Program-made: the position numbers and the translations under genes
DNA from: Apostichopus californicus
Lineage: Eukaryota > Echinodermata > Holothuroidea > Aspidochirotida > Stichopodidae
Reading direction: 5' to 3'
DNA length: 22,437 nucleotides
Assembly (NCBI GenBank): GCA_020650975.1
Contig: JAIPMN010009379.1
Coordinates: forward strand, 1-22,437
Notes under the pieces: generated by a model
What the model was told of the DNA's origin: nothing
The model's database searches: none
Seen by the model: the letters and a program-made list of their open reading frames with translations, nothing else
In this document: positions 1 through 9,867 of the stretch, in pieces
Layout: the number at the start of each line of letters is the position of its first letter
How positions within the stretch are numbered: position 1 is the stretch's first letter

Positions 1-723
1 GCCCCGTAATTTTACCGTGCGTTACTCACAGGATTAACCACGGTCAGCTGACCTGAATGGACCAATAGGATTTAGGAATCTTTACTAAGTATGAATGAAC
101 AATAAATTATTCCCTGCTGTGCCATCTCAGATAAATAATTCTCTAAAACTATTTCACTTTCAAAATAGATGAATAACACCTTTCTATTCATATTAAGTAA
201 GTCATAGGCCATCTCTTTATGGTACAGTTATGTCCAGTGGAAGGTTTCTTACATATTATATATGATCAATGTCACATTGTTGCATTGTTAATATTTGTTT
301 TGTCATCATGTTGTATAACTATTTTACCGTGTTCCTGCTGTTGTTGTTTTTTTCCCACCTTTTTAGGGACAAAAGTCTACATTTACATTTTATCTCCTTG
401 ACTCAATTAAAAAAAAAAAAATCTTCAGTATTTCCTGTCTTGGATCAGATCCAAATTGCTCATTATTTGGTTAGTGTCACATTAGACCTATATTTCTATT
501 TGACACATCTCCTTTTTCATAAAAAATGCATCAATTACACAACAAGTACAGCAATTTGTGTCATCGTCCTTTTGCAACGTAACATAAGAGTGTTTTGATC
601 GTTTAAGCCCTTTTGAGGTTTGGAAGAAACAAAACCTTACATACTGTGGAAAAAATAATAGATCATTTGATCAAAAACTGAATATAAAAGAGAATTTTTG
701 TTTTATCCCCTCTCCTTGAACAG
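1..723. other. Intron sequence upstream of exon A
   Basis: AT-rich DNA with no supportable exon. Short open stretches at 219-598 have no splice context and translate to Phe/Leu/Ile/Cys-rich peptides typical of AT-rich noncoding sequence. A 12-13 bp A tract lies near 409-421. It is presumably intron because exon A needs an upstream exon. Confidence 0.6.
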
Positions 724-998
724 ACCCACTCCCTCTCGTTACGGAGAGCCGTCAAAGGTCGCAGGGCTTCCTTCGATGAGATTCTAGCTGCGCATAAGAA
801 GATTTCTGATGCAGAGAGAGCAGCCAAGTTGGCCGGGCAGCAACGAGATTCCAAGACAAACTTTTCTACGTCTCCAAAACAGGCGAGCATTCAGTCATCA
901 GTGAAGAGCGAGACATTACAGAGACACAAGTCCAACCAGTCTTCTGGTCTCGCACAACCAAAGTCCAGCGTGGTACTTAATTCCTCTGTGCCACAAAA
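724..998 (+). CDS. Exon A of the unidentified + strand gene
   Basis: The acceptor is cttgaacag at 715-723 and the donor is AAAA|GTAAGT at 998/999. Only the frame starting at 724 is open; the other two hit stops within the first 22 codons. It ends with two bases of a Lys codon. The first third is basic and charged (RRAVKGRRASFDEILAAHKK) and is predicted helical by eye; it contains an R-R-A-S motif at 760-771. The remainder is Ser/Gln/Lys-rich and looks disordered. It is the first exon visible, so the protein begins further left. Confidence 0.82.
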
Positions 999-3900
999 GT
1001 AAGTCATCTCTGAATTTATATCGTCCTGCCAGAGGCTTCTGACACCTCATTTCTCTGTCCGAATGGAAAGTAGAAAAATTGTGTGATAAACGTGTCTTTC
1101 TTAGGCCATGAATGAGCTCTCAAGTTGACAAGAACGATGACTCGATGTTTTGTGGCGAGCATGTTCTTCAGTGGCAGACTTTCCATGTGTTATTTTTGGT
1201 TATTAATCTTGAGTTTGACAGTGAAGCACCTAGAATATTGTGTTTCTTTCAGGAGATGTAACATGATGAGTTAGAGTGTTGCCTCTCATGTTACCTCAAA
1301 GAAAATAAAAGGAAGCTCACTAAGTAAATAATTCCCGACTGGCTCTACTTCTAGTTGATAACACTAATACAGTCAAGATACTCCTTTATGTATGGCATTT
1401 GATCTTGTTGTTATCCTAGTTTGTAAAGGAAACAATTAAACTTGTTGAAACTTACATCGGGAACTCCTTAGATAATATCACTATTCATGTTGTGTATTCT
1501 TGAAAGCATAAATTCTTTATGCTGAATTATCCCTGCAAAGATGTCTTAAGCACTTCACTCAAGGAAGTCAAAAAATGGATTGTTATAATATGGCATATTG
1601 TTTTGTTCGTTATCACGAAGATGTCCAGGTTGGTTACCATGCCAATATTGAACCAATTTCTGCCATTGAAGGAAACACTGTAGCTTTCTAGCTTCACTGT
1701 GGCTAATTTGAATGTTAGAGATCCATGCATTATGTTCTTTCACATTTTAACATTACTTGGCAGAGCTGTGTCATAATGAAAACACTACTACCATTTCGTT
1801 GATAAATTGCTGTATATCATTTAAGGTATGGAGCTCTCTTGAACCAACTGCTGCACCATTAACAGCTTGTTTAATCAGTGAGATACTCATTTGAAATCTA
1901 TGTCACATGGTTATTTTTACAGATCCCCCAAAAAATGACAATCTAAAACCTGTTTTGTTTGTCTTGTGCCTTGTTGTCCTTGTCATAAAAAGACAAAACT
2001 ATGGGCAACCAGAAAGTTACTTGAAGTATTTTGAAGCAGAATTGATGGTTGTAAATATCTCTAGGCTGTTAGGAAATGGCAAATCCTGTAATAACTAGGT
2101 CACTAGCTGCACTTACAGTAGTCCATTTTTCCATTAAATAGTGAAAGTCACAAATGAAATTTGTTTCTAGATGTTATTTACTAATACCATGAAAGGAGTC
2201 CCGGCATCAAAAATGTTGATGATCGAATCAAATTCATTAATTTTTCGCTCATTAAAATTTATTTGGTAAACTGATTTTGGAGGAGGGATTATTGTGATCC
2301 ATTGCTGTCTTATTATAAGTAAAACTGGGTAGATTTGGCAAAATTTCTGCTCAAAAGATTTCTTAACAAGCCAAGGTTGTAGTCTAAGTTGCATTCAGTC
2401 GGTGCTTATAATGTTTACATAATGCTTATAATTCTATATTGTTTGCCTTTGAGGTTTAAGAATATGATAAATGCCTAATTGTATCATGCATTTTGGCAAA
2501 TTGTCACTTTATGCGTACTGTTAGCAAGTTGGGACATTTTCTAGTGCTATTACCACTCTATACTGTACTCTCAGATAATGCTTCAAAGCATTGGTACTGA
2601 TAGAATGAACAGTTCCAACCTTCATCTAGCACAAATATTTCATACTGCTCATACTATCAGTACAAGTGCTTAATAGCCAGTCATGAGTGTACCATATATA
2701 AAACTGGGTGCTACTGTCTGTAAAATTTATGAATGAAAATGATTGATAAGACTGTACTTTCACTGTACTCTTTATTTACCTTTCAAGACTCCCAAATCAA
2801 TATTTCACAGTAAAAATAATTTTTGCCATCGCAACTGTTTCCAACTTTAGACTGTGACTCACGTCACTTGATAAGCCCTATTTCTGATTCCCGAAACTGA
2901 TAAAATGACAATTCAGTAAGATATTTATTATTCAGGAAATCAACCAGAGTCATATTCAGTTTGAAAGCATCCTGTAGCTGATACGTGAGTACACGATGAT
3001 GCCGTTAATGTTAACTGGAAACGTAATAATGATTTGTTTTGATTCACATGCATGATAAAGGGTTCATGCATGACTTCCTTGACCTAATTTGTCAATGCAG
3101 TTTCTGATACACACAAGACTGTTCTTATTTTGTTTTTGGCAGGAGGTCTCACAACGGTGCAACTCGCCATTCAAACTCAACGTCTGCTGCTCAAGTCAGA
3201 GTCGGTGCTTCCTCAGTGAGTCATAGGTCAGGTGAGATGTCACCATTGTCACATTCACAAACTACCAAAGTCCCAGCGGTCCTTAAAAGTCCACCGTCAG
3301 AAGGGCCTCTGGTGAAAGGAGAGGCTGATACCCATGGGTCAAATGCACACAACCACACAGAGCAGCTGCATGCAGGTCACCCTTTACCATCCACCGTAAG
3401 TACACAACACTGCCCTCTGTAGGGTCAAAGGAGGGAGGGGGGCTGGTGTGGAGGGCGGGGGCACAGGAACAGCAAAACTGTATTTGATTGCCATTGGCTG
3501 ATAAGCCGTTTCGATATGTTTGTTACTTTCCGTAAAGAAGTATCTAGCATACTACATGCCAGATTTTTCATTCATTATGCATTATGCAAGCAGGTTTTGG
3601 TGGTTGGTGGGCAGTTTCAACAACTCTTCAGAGAAAAAAAAAAAAAAAACATATTAATTTTGACAAATTTAAGATAACAGATGTTTTGTTTTTTACTTAT
3701 TAATGATTCAAGTTGGTTCCAAAATAATTGTTATGCAAGCACACTTCATACAAGTGTTAATCGTATGTAAAACCGCATCTTGACAATTATGTTGCATATG
3801 TTAATGATATGTATGAATTGAAAGAATTTTACAATGCACTGAAACTGCTTCTTTGAAGTGATATTGTTACTTAAAACCACCTCATTTTCTGTCTAGAATA

Positions 3901-6900
3901 GATGAACGATACAATTCTCCAATAAACATATTGGACAAACATATGTGTTTGAACGTAGACGAATAATGCAGGAACTCATTATGTTTTTCTGTTATTTCAA
4001 GGATCTAAATGTGTTCTTTATCGTAACTTTGGAATTACTAGAAACTATTGATATGATTATTTTAGACTTATGTTTATATGCCTTCTCTCAATGGGAGCAA
4101 TTTAGATAAATAATCACTTTCAGTATTGCTGTTATTCCTGCAGTGTTGAGAGTAGGTATCAGGAAATGATGCAAACTGGTTTCCACATTCCGTGATCATT
4201 TATCAAATGGTTTTTCCTCATTTAGAAACAAATCTGTCAGTGTCTTTTGGCACGGCAATTTAGGTAGCCTTATATAAATCTGCTTTGTCAGTTCTCACTA
4301 TTTATTAACTATTAAATAAATGTATTTGTCTTCAAAAATTTAACAGTACTGATACAAAGAATTAGTGCCCTTCAAAGTGGGCTTGTCCTGACAATATAGT
4401 CGTCTATAAATCCACTTCCCAATACCGATTCTACTCACTCTCCAGATGTGTACGTTCGGTGCCAAGACCGCTGGAGATGGACGCCACGTGTTCAGTCGAA
4501 GGATGGCACCGTTAAGAAAAGCATTTTTACGTTTACTCGAACAACAACTTAATCCGCAGGCTGCTTCAACAAAGTAAGAAATTAATTTTGGTTTTACTTT
4601 TGCATACAGTGTAAGTGTGTGTATGTGTGTGTATGTTGTGGAATTATTCAAACCCATGTGCATTTACTAGGATTAATTCCGTCCTTGACCTTTGACAGAA
4701 AATTTCCAAGGGAGGAAGTGGGTTTGAGGAAGTGGTAGGGGGCGGGGGGGGGGGCATGGGCACATATCAGTCTTGGATAATGGTGGGTATGCGTGTCAGT
4801 TCTCTGATACTATCTAAGCGAGGCGCGCTCATGGGTTCGCGCGTAGCGTACAAGAACATTTTTTGGCAATATACCTCCCAGATCGCCGGATATAACATTT
4901 CCCAGACCCAATGATGCTCCCAAACCTCCTTAAGTTTTAGATCTCATGGCTTAGAAATTTAGATTGGGGAAATACATGGGTGTCTGCAGAAAAAAAATCA
5001 GGGGACAAGTAATCTCAGCAGACTTTTGTATACGATGGGTCTGGGGTCCTCTCCCAGAAAACAATTATAGACTGCCTCAAATGCGATTTCCGTCCTATAT
5101 TTAACAACTGTCATTTGCACAATGCTGGATCAAACTGCGCCAAAGTTCAATACAGGGGAATTTGAAATGCAGCGTTTGGTCAAGGCAAATTGGTGGGGAC
5201 ACGGTATATCATGTCCCCACCACTGAAAAAATTGGTCCCCACCAGGATCTGTGCCCATGGGGGGGGTGGAGGGAGAGAGAGATATGTATTCCTTTTACTT
5301 TTGAGTCATAGACATGATTAGTGCACAGTAGTGCAATATATGAGGTTGACTGCATCAACATCTCTATCCACTATTTGTACCGCTACAGATCTTGAAAATA
5401 ATCCTTGAACTTAAGCTAGCATGTGTGTGCAGGTGGTTTGGTATCAAATGCAATGACAGAGTCAGTGCTTTCTCATATTCCTGTGAAAACTACTTGTGTT
5501 CAAAGGAGTCCAGATGTTGTTTTCTCCGTTACCAGTTTTCATATATTGAGATTTGCTAGGCTGAAAGTTACCTTGTTGACATCATAAGTATTTGTGAAAC
5601 GATATTAGAATAGCAATGAATTTTTCTTAGGGAGGGGGGGAGGGGGGGCTAGAGCTATTCAAACAGTTACAACAGAGACATTAACTTAACTATCCAACAC
5701 AAATTGGGTGGGTGTAGTGAGGGAGGGGTGGGGGGTTGAGGTATTGCTAGAAGGATAAGGAATTATTGGGGGCGCTATTCAGTACCACAACACATAACAT
5801 AACCTTGACTGAAGATGTTAACGTGGAAATATCTAAAAATACCCACAAATTGAGCAAACCCACAAAAGAGCAAATGTTATTTGCTAAGCCAGATAAACTG
5901 GTTTTCACCTCACAAAGGGTCAGGAATTTGTAAGTATGGAAATTTCTCATTTACTCTCAACCCGTAGCATTTTAGCCAACAGAAAAAATGTAAAAAACTG
6001 AGAGACATGAAAGAAGTGTATTTCCTTCAAGTAGATGCAAGTAAAATTTAAAATTTCTTTTAGGAATATCTTATTATTATAGAAAAGGAATATCTGATCA
6101 CTAAATAATATCTCTCTTCGATTCTCAGAAAACAAAGTCGTTCGCAAGAACAGAAGCATTCAGCCAAACTCTCCAGACAATCAAGTGCCCCAGCCAGTTC
6201 AAAGTTGGTGGCCAATAGTAATATATCTCAACTCAGGACAGTGGATGACAGCGATTTACTGTCATCGGCTGGTATATCGGACAATATATTCAGGGGGACG
6301 AAAAGCCTGAAACGGCCCGCCCCGGATACGAAAGCAAATACCAGCAGTAAAGCTCAAAAGGTCAATCAAACAAACTGTATGCCACAGCTGCAGAAGAGCA
6401 AAGTACGCAGGAAAAGTGTGACAAAAATCAGTAAGATGACCCAAAATATCACAGCTGCCAACAGTACCTCCTCATCATCATCGTCGTCGGCGGCACCCGC
6501 CGCAGTCACCGTCACACCGAACGTCGTATCGGTGGTGCCTAGCAACGGTATCCAAGCGATCGACCTCTCGCAGGGTCTGTACAGCATCGATGCCACCTCT
6601 GAAATACCGCTCAGCATGTTGAAAAATCTACGCTTTGTAGTCACAAACATTGACACCAACGCCAACGGGGGCCAGAATGCCTCGCAGGGTGGTGTCGCAG
6701 TGCCCATACTGAGCACAGTTGGCAGTACTCAGCTCGTCATCGGTAACGTGGGCGGGACGGTGGTACCCCACGACGGTAAAATGAACATCAAATCGAGACC
6801 AAAACACACGGTCGGCACAAAAGTAGCCTTGGAGAAACAAGCGGAGAGATCCCGTAGACCGAGCGGCCAGTCGCAGCATGTGATTGTACCCAACCAGTAT

Positions 6901-9256
6901 CTCATCAGTGCAACCGAAAGCAATACTACTGTGGACAAGAGTGCAGGACAGTCAATAATAATACCCTCTACTACTGCATCTGGTCAAGTGTACAGACAGG
7001 TTTGTGAAATTTTCAGTTTTGAATACATCTGACAGGTAATGAATGTTTGTATTTAATACTTGACTGCAACAGGGTTTATTTTTTTCTTTCTTTCTTTCTT
7101 TTCGCATGCCAGACCTTTTTGTAAATTCTTATGAAAGTTTAAGATACTGGCACTGTATGAAATTATTTGCAAAAGTAACTTATTTTAGCAGAGTGGAAAT
7201 GAAATGTTAAGGTCCAGTGGCATTTCTCTCTTAAACTGATACACATTACATTAAAGTTAAAGCAGAGTAGTATAATTGAGATTCTGCAGAATTGCTTCAC
7301 GAGTTCATTTATTTCTATCAACCATTTAAGTATGGTCCTTTGTAACACTTATCATCAACTTGTCAGCATATCAAGAACACTTTTTTCGACAGTAGTTGCA
7401 TTTATACAAGTGGCAGGTTATGAAATGCAAAAACCTTGTACTCAAAATTGTTTCAATATATTGATAAAATTTGAACTTCCAGTTCTTATAGCTCAGCTCA
7501 GATACTGGCAACCAATGTATTCTTGACCCAGAGATGTGCTCAGGAATATTTGAGTGACTGGCAGATTGTGCGGTAGTGTGATCCACACCCTGGGAGAGGG
7601 ATCTCATGCGTGGGGTACCCCCTCCCCACTGGAGAAATTTTGCACATGAAGTATGCTTAGCTGGTGCTATTCTTCCTATTCTGTGCCATGTATTCTCCCA
7701 GATTTTGGTTATGGTAAAATTTGTTAAATTATCATCAAAAAAGTGCCGGGCGGAAATGTTTAAAATACTCTTTGTGCTGGGCGGCATTCAGAACTGCTGG
7801 GCGCAGCCACCCGTTGCCACCCAGTGTGAGCACATCCCTGTTGACCTCTAATTTGTTTTGCTTTGTATTGAAAGTTATCAACTTTTAAGTCCCAGGTTGT
7901 TAAGCGCATAGAAAATTCATAACTTCTAATCCTTCTTTTTCACAATCTTTTCATTTCATTACATTTTTTTTTGTTTTTTCGCAGAATTCTTCAGGCGCTC
8001 AGGTTTCTTCTTCTCTTCCCAACGGTATTATCTCCAACTCTAGCCAGGTCTATACCCTTAAGTCTCTTCCTACGTCTATGGCAATGAACTGCATACAAGG
8101 CAGTGAGAAGAGCCCTAGTCGCAGCAGTACGCCTTCACCTTGCGCTAACTCCACCGAACCCTCTCCGGTCGGACTCCACTCACACTACACCTCAGGGATA
8201 CAAAGCCAAAGTGGTAAGAGACTCAAATACTCATCATCAACTCAACATGATTTTGAGTGAAACTAGAAAAACTGAAGGATTTAAACCAGTGATATTATCA
8301 GTATTAGAAATCCTGTGCCCTGTGGACTGGACTGTCCAGGCATAAATCGGTGGCATTCCTTATGGAACCATCTCTTAAGCTACCGATGCTAGTCAGGAGC
8401 CAAAGTAACCGTAATTTGCATATATTTGTATATGAAAGTGGCAACCCACCAGCTCAGATCCAGCTCAAAAATTTCATTGCTCTTACCAAGATGTGTGTAT
8501 GACTTTCAGTATTTCTTGTGAATTTATTTACATGAAGACATCTTGTAAAGCTTAAAGGCACTTATCTGTTATTGCACTAGCACTAGCTTTACATTGAAAG
8601 CCATCAGTGAGTGTGTGTGCATGAACCTGAACCTGAAAATATACTTTGTTTAAATTTGCATATAGCAGGGATGGCATTGTGTTGTTTCTAACAAAACAGG
8701 AATTTGGTAAACAACTTTGTTAACATACTCAGACTCAAACGCCTTCCTCCCTGAATGTCGATACTTTTCTTCCCTTCCAGCAAAGAACAGTTCTTCCAAA
8801 GCTGTAAACAACTCTCAGAAACCTATCTCTAAGAAGCCTTCAGGAGTGGCCTTGCAAGCAGCCCCCAACGTCACGGCCACCGCGACCCAGCTGCCTATTC
8901 AGCTGCAACCGTTGCAGTTCCACCAGACCACCCAACTCTCCCAACAGATCATGGCAAACTTAATCGCCACCGACGCCCAGGGTAAGCCAGTCCCTATTCT
9001 CTCAGCAAACCAGCACCTCCTCCCATCACTCTCCTTCCAGAGTGGACAGTCACAGGTCGTCCAGGGCATGATGACCTTGGCCGGCGACGAGGGCAAGGGT
9101 GCACAAACTACCCCCTTGCTACAGCAACAACCAGCCTTGGCCCTCTCCATACCCCAACAGGGGACTAATCCACCAGTGAGGTTACAGGGGCCTGGTTTAT
9201 CCTCTTCTGGAGCTCAGTCGCAGAGCGTTCTGTCCTCCAGCTCAGAGGTGAGATGA
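724..9256 (+). CDS. Unidentified Ser/Thr/Gln-rich, probably nuclear protein; 3' six exons, 5' end outside window
   Basis: Six exons join in one frame: 724-998, 3143-3395, 4446-4573, 6129-6999, 7985-8213 and 8781-9247 (or to the TGA at 9254-9256). All introns are GT-AG and the phases agree at every junction (2+1, 0, 2+1, 0, 1+2), which is strong support for one gene. The visible part encodes about 741-743 residues. Composition is dominated by Ser, Thr, Gln, Asn, Pro and Ala. There is a seven-Ser run, a Gln-rich last exon, basic patches such as KSKVRRKSVTK that could act as nuclear localisation signals, and three R-R-x-S motifs. The only segment that looks foldable is a short amphipathic helix in the third exon. 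No catalytic motif, zinc finger or membrane segment is visible. Such low-complexity C-terminal halves are typical of chromatin and transcription cofactors, but I recognise no family and give no symbol. Any conserved N-terminal domain lies upstream of the window. Confidence 0.8.
999..3142. other. Intron A-B
   Basis: A 2.1-kb intron bounded by GTAAGT and a pyrimidine-rich acceptor. It contains the imperfect inverted repeat at 2563-2694 described separately; otherwise I see only AT-rich unique-looking sequence and no open frame with splice sites. Confidence 0.7.
2563..2694. repeat. Imperfect inverted repeat (about 50-bp arms, 32-nt loop)
   Basis: The left arm 2563-2612 is largely complementary to the right arm 2645-2694. 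The core GTACTGATAG / CTATCAGTAC is perfect, and similarity extends on both sides at roughly 70-80 percent by eye. It could form a long hairpin in the pre-mRNA or be a decayed foldback element. No target-site duplication is evident. Confidence 0.5.
3143..3395 (+). CDS. Exon B of the unidentified + strand gene
   Basis: The acceptor is tttttggcag at 3133-3142 and the donor is CCACC|GTAAGT at 3395/3396. One base completes the Lys codon from exon A, then 84 codons follow, rich in Ser, His, Thr and Pro (for example VSHRSGEMSPLSHSQTTK). It ends in phase 0. Nothing suggests a folded domain. Intron retention would run into TAG at 3420-3422. Confidence 0.8.
3396..4445. other. Intron B-C
   Basis: About 1.05 kb of AT-rich intron. 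A G-rich patch sits just after the donor (3430-3464) and an A tract at about 3633-3649. No coding potential is seen. Confidence 0.7.
4446..4573 (+). CDS. Exon C of the unidentified + strand gene, with a helical segment
   Basis: The acceptor is ctcactctccag ending at 4445 and the donor is ACAAA|GTAAGA at 4573/4574. It has 42 codons plus two bases and links exon B (phase 0) to exon D (one base needed). The peptide runs FGAKTAGDGRHVFSRR and then MAPLRKAFLRLLEQQL. The second part has a regular spacing of Leu/Phe and basic residues typical of an amphipathic helix, in contrast to the low-complexity exons around it. An ATG happens to be the first codon, but this is an internal exon and not a translation start. 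Confidence 0.75.
4609..4640. repeat. Imperfect GT microsatellite
   Basis: Interrupted (GT)n tract with TA interruptions, immediately downstream of the exon C donor. Confidence 0.7.
4755..5259. mobile_element. Putative non-autonomous inverted-repeat element (MITE-like)
   Basis: The ends carry 14-bp terminal inverted repeats with one mismatch: CATGGGCACATATC at 4755-4768 and the complement of CATGGGCACAGATC at 5246-5259. Both ends abut G runs (11 G at 4744-4754 and 7 G at 5260-5266), as if inserted into, or duplicating, a poly-G target. Inside is an 11-bp perfect stem, TGGTGGGGACA / TGTCCCCACCA, at 5191-5201 and 5212-5222, plus a related TGGTCCCCACCA at 5234-5245. The interior is GC-richer than the intron around it, with CpG-containing patches near 4818-4852. 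No ORF resembling a transposase is visible, so a non-autonomous element is the best guess. Copy number is unknown. Confidence 0.45.
5631..5735 (+). repeat. G-rich tracts with G-quadruplex potential
   Basis: Two clusters on the + (sense) strand. One is 5631-5648 (GGG A GGGGGG A GGGGGGG). The other is 5706-5735, with four or more G3+ runs: GGG, GGG, GGG, GGGG and GGGGGG, separated by loops of 1 to 8 nt. The second fits the classical G3+N1-7 pattern approximately. Confidence 0.5.
6129..6999 (+). CDS. Exon D, the largest exon of the unidentified + strand gene
   Basis: The acceptor is cgattctcag ending at 6128. The exon has 290 codons after one base completing a Lys codon. Features in order are a Lys/Arg/Ser-rich start, a basic cluster KSKVRRKSVTKISK near 6394-6435, a seven-Ser run at 6469-6489 followed by an Ala/Pro stretch, a more hydrophobic ordered-looking stretch (IQAIDLSQGLYSIDATSEIP, then LSMLKNLRFVVTNI) at about 6550-6652, and an R-R-P-S motif at 6853-6864. 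Codon GC is visibly higher at 6470-6870 than in surrounding DNA. The in-phase donor CAG|GTTTGT at 6999/7000 is weak. Reading through gives a TGA at 7030-7032. Confidence 0.85.
7078..7102. repeat. CTTT microsatellite
   Basis: T-rich tract ending in four consecutive CTTT units. Confidence 0.75.
7540..7850. repeat. Candidate dispersed repeat (unclassified)
   Basis: This stretch differs from the surrounding AT-rich intron. It has higher GC, short repeated words (ctgggcggcattcag, ctgctgggcgcag, ccacccag) and readable but splice-less frames on both strands. It resembles a decayed interspersed repeat, although no terminal repeats are visible. It was inferred from composition and not from any match. 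Confidence 0.3.
7985..8213 (+). CDS. Exon E of the unidentified + strand gene
   Basis: A strong acceptor (long T tract then cgcag) ends at 7984, and the donor is AAAGTG|GTAAGA at 8213/8214. The 76 codons plus one base are Ser-rich and include a proline-directed cluster SPSRSSTPSPCANSTEPSP at about 8112-8168 with several S/T-P sites. This is the kind of sequence phosphorylated by proline-directed kinases in disordered regulatory regions (inference). It ends in phase 1, matching exon F. Confidence 0.82.
8214..8780. other. Intron E-F
   Basis: A 0.57-kb intron with a GTAAGA donor and a pyrimidine-rich acceptor. No further features are seen. Confidence 0.7.
8781..9256 (+). CDS. Exon F, last recognised exon of the unidentified + strand gene
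   Basis: The acceptor is ttcccttccag ending at 8780. Two bases complete an Ala codon, then a Gln/Leu/Pro-rich stretch follows (for example QLPIQLQPLQFHQTTQLSQQ and later LLQQQPALALSIPQQ), similar in style to glutamine-rich activation regions. The frame runs to TGA at 9254-9256. An excellent donor, GAG|GTGAGA, lies at 9247/9248, just inside the stop. The exon may therefore be terminal (ending SSSSEVR) or may splice onward to an exon I could not identify. Confidence 0.8.
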
Positions 9257-9867
9257 GAACGAAGGATCGTGGCTAAACGTGCGACTAACCATTCCAAATG
9301 TAAGGCTGTTTCTTTTTCTAGTCTTCTTTCCTTTTCTCTTGTCATTGTCGAAAGTACGAGAACGATAATGTGCCATGAATATTCAGTGATGACGTTTTGG
9401 TCACACCATTGTGTATCACGCTTATGCAAGAATTGTTGCATGAAAAACGTCTGCTAACATTTTGGTGCCAGTGTCTGTGACCGTGTGGACACTCTACAAT
9501 ACTTAATACGGCCTTTCGGCTGCATAGTTATTTTTGTTAAATTTTTTAAGCATTTTCATAGGGTAAGAAGTATCCTCTACGTATTATTCGTTCCGTGACA
9601 TCGGTACCAAACATTTAATCAATGTGCGTGATTGCTCGCAATGTTCCCTGAAATTGAGTTGTTTTCTGTTTGCATTTGCATTGAAAGATAATACTTGAAT
9701 TGCATCTAGGTTTTGGGATCTTTACAAACATTACATAGTGTGATTGTTCAGCAATATTTCTGCTGTGTAACCTCTCCAGGGCTGTTGAGAGCTGGGTTGG
9801 GTCCAGGGTACAGCTGTCTCCAGGTCTCCATTTAGAAGTCTTCATAAATTAATTCTTTCTCCCCAAC

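Larger units (their letters stand above)
4574..6128. other. Intron C-D
   Basis: A 1.55-kb intron crowded with low-complexity DNA: a GT-rich tract, G runs, and the 505-bp inverted-repeat-ended element at 4755-5259. No exon is supportable within it. Confidence 0.7.
7000..7984. other. Intron D-E
   Basis: A 0.98-kb intron following the weak GTTTGT donor. It contains a second, more consensus-like donor at 7035/7036, a CTTT microsatellite and a candidate dispersed repeat. The open stretches at 7371-7851 on both strands fall in the repeat-like segment and are not supported as exons. Confidence 0.65.

Noticed and set aside
269..598. 109-codon open frame at the left edge
   Set aside because: AT-rich, hydrophobic chance translation with no splice context; it lies in what must be intron upstream of exon A.
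6366..6716. Antisense open frames over exon D
   Set aside because: Shadow of the real coding exon, whose frame is supported by splice phases on both sides.
7371..7787. 138-codon - strand open frame
   Set aside because: Falls in a repeat-like intron segment, lacks a recognisable domain and overlaps an equally open + strand frame.
724..9256. Assignment of the + gene to NSL complex subunit 3, SPT20, NFRKB, YEATS2 or ubinuclein
   Set aside because: Only compositional similarity to their disordered parts. No domain or motif of these families could be matched, so no symbol is given.
9269..9457. Further coding exon after the acceptor ctttttctag near 9321
   Set aside because: The frame joined to exon F closes after about 18 codons and has no convincing downstream donor.
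9770..9840. Possible exon after the acceptor cctctccag near 9779
   Set aside because: In the phase required by exon F, it hits TGA at the third codon.
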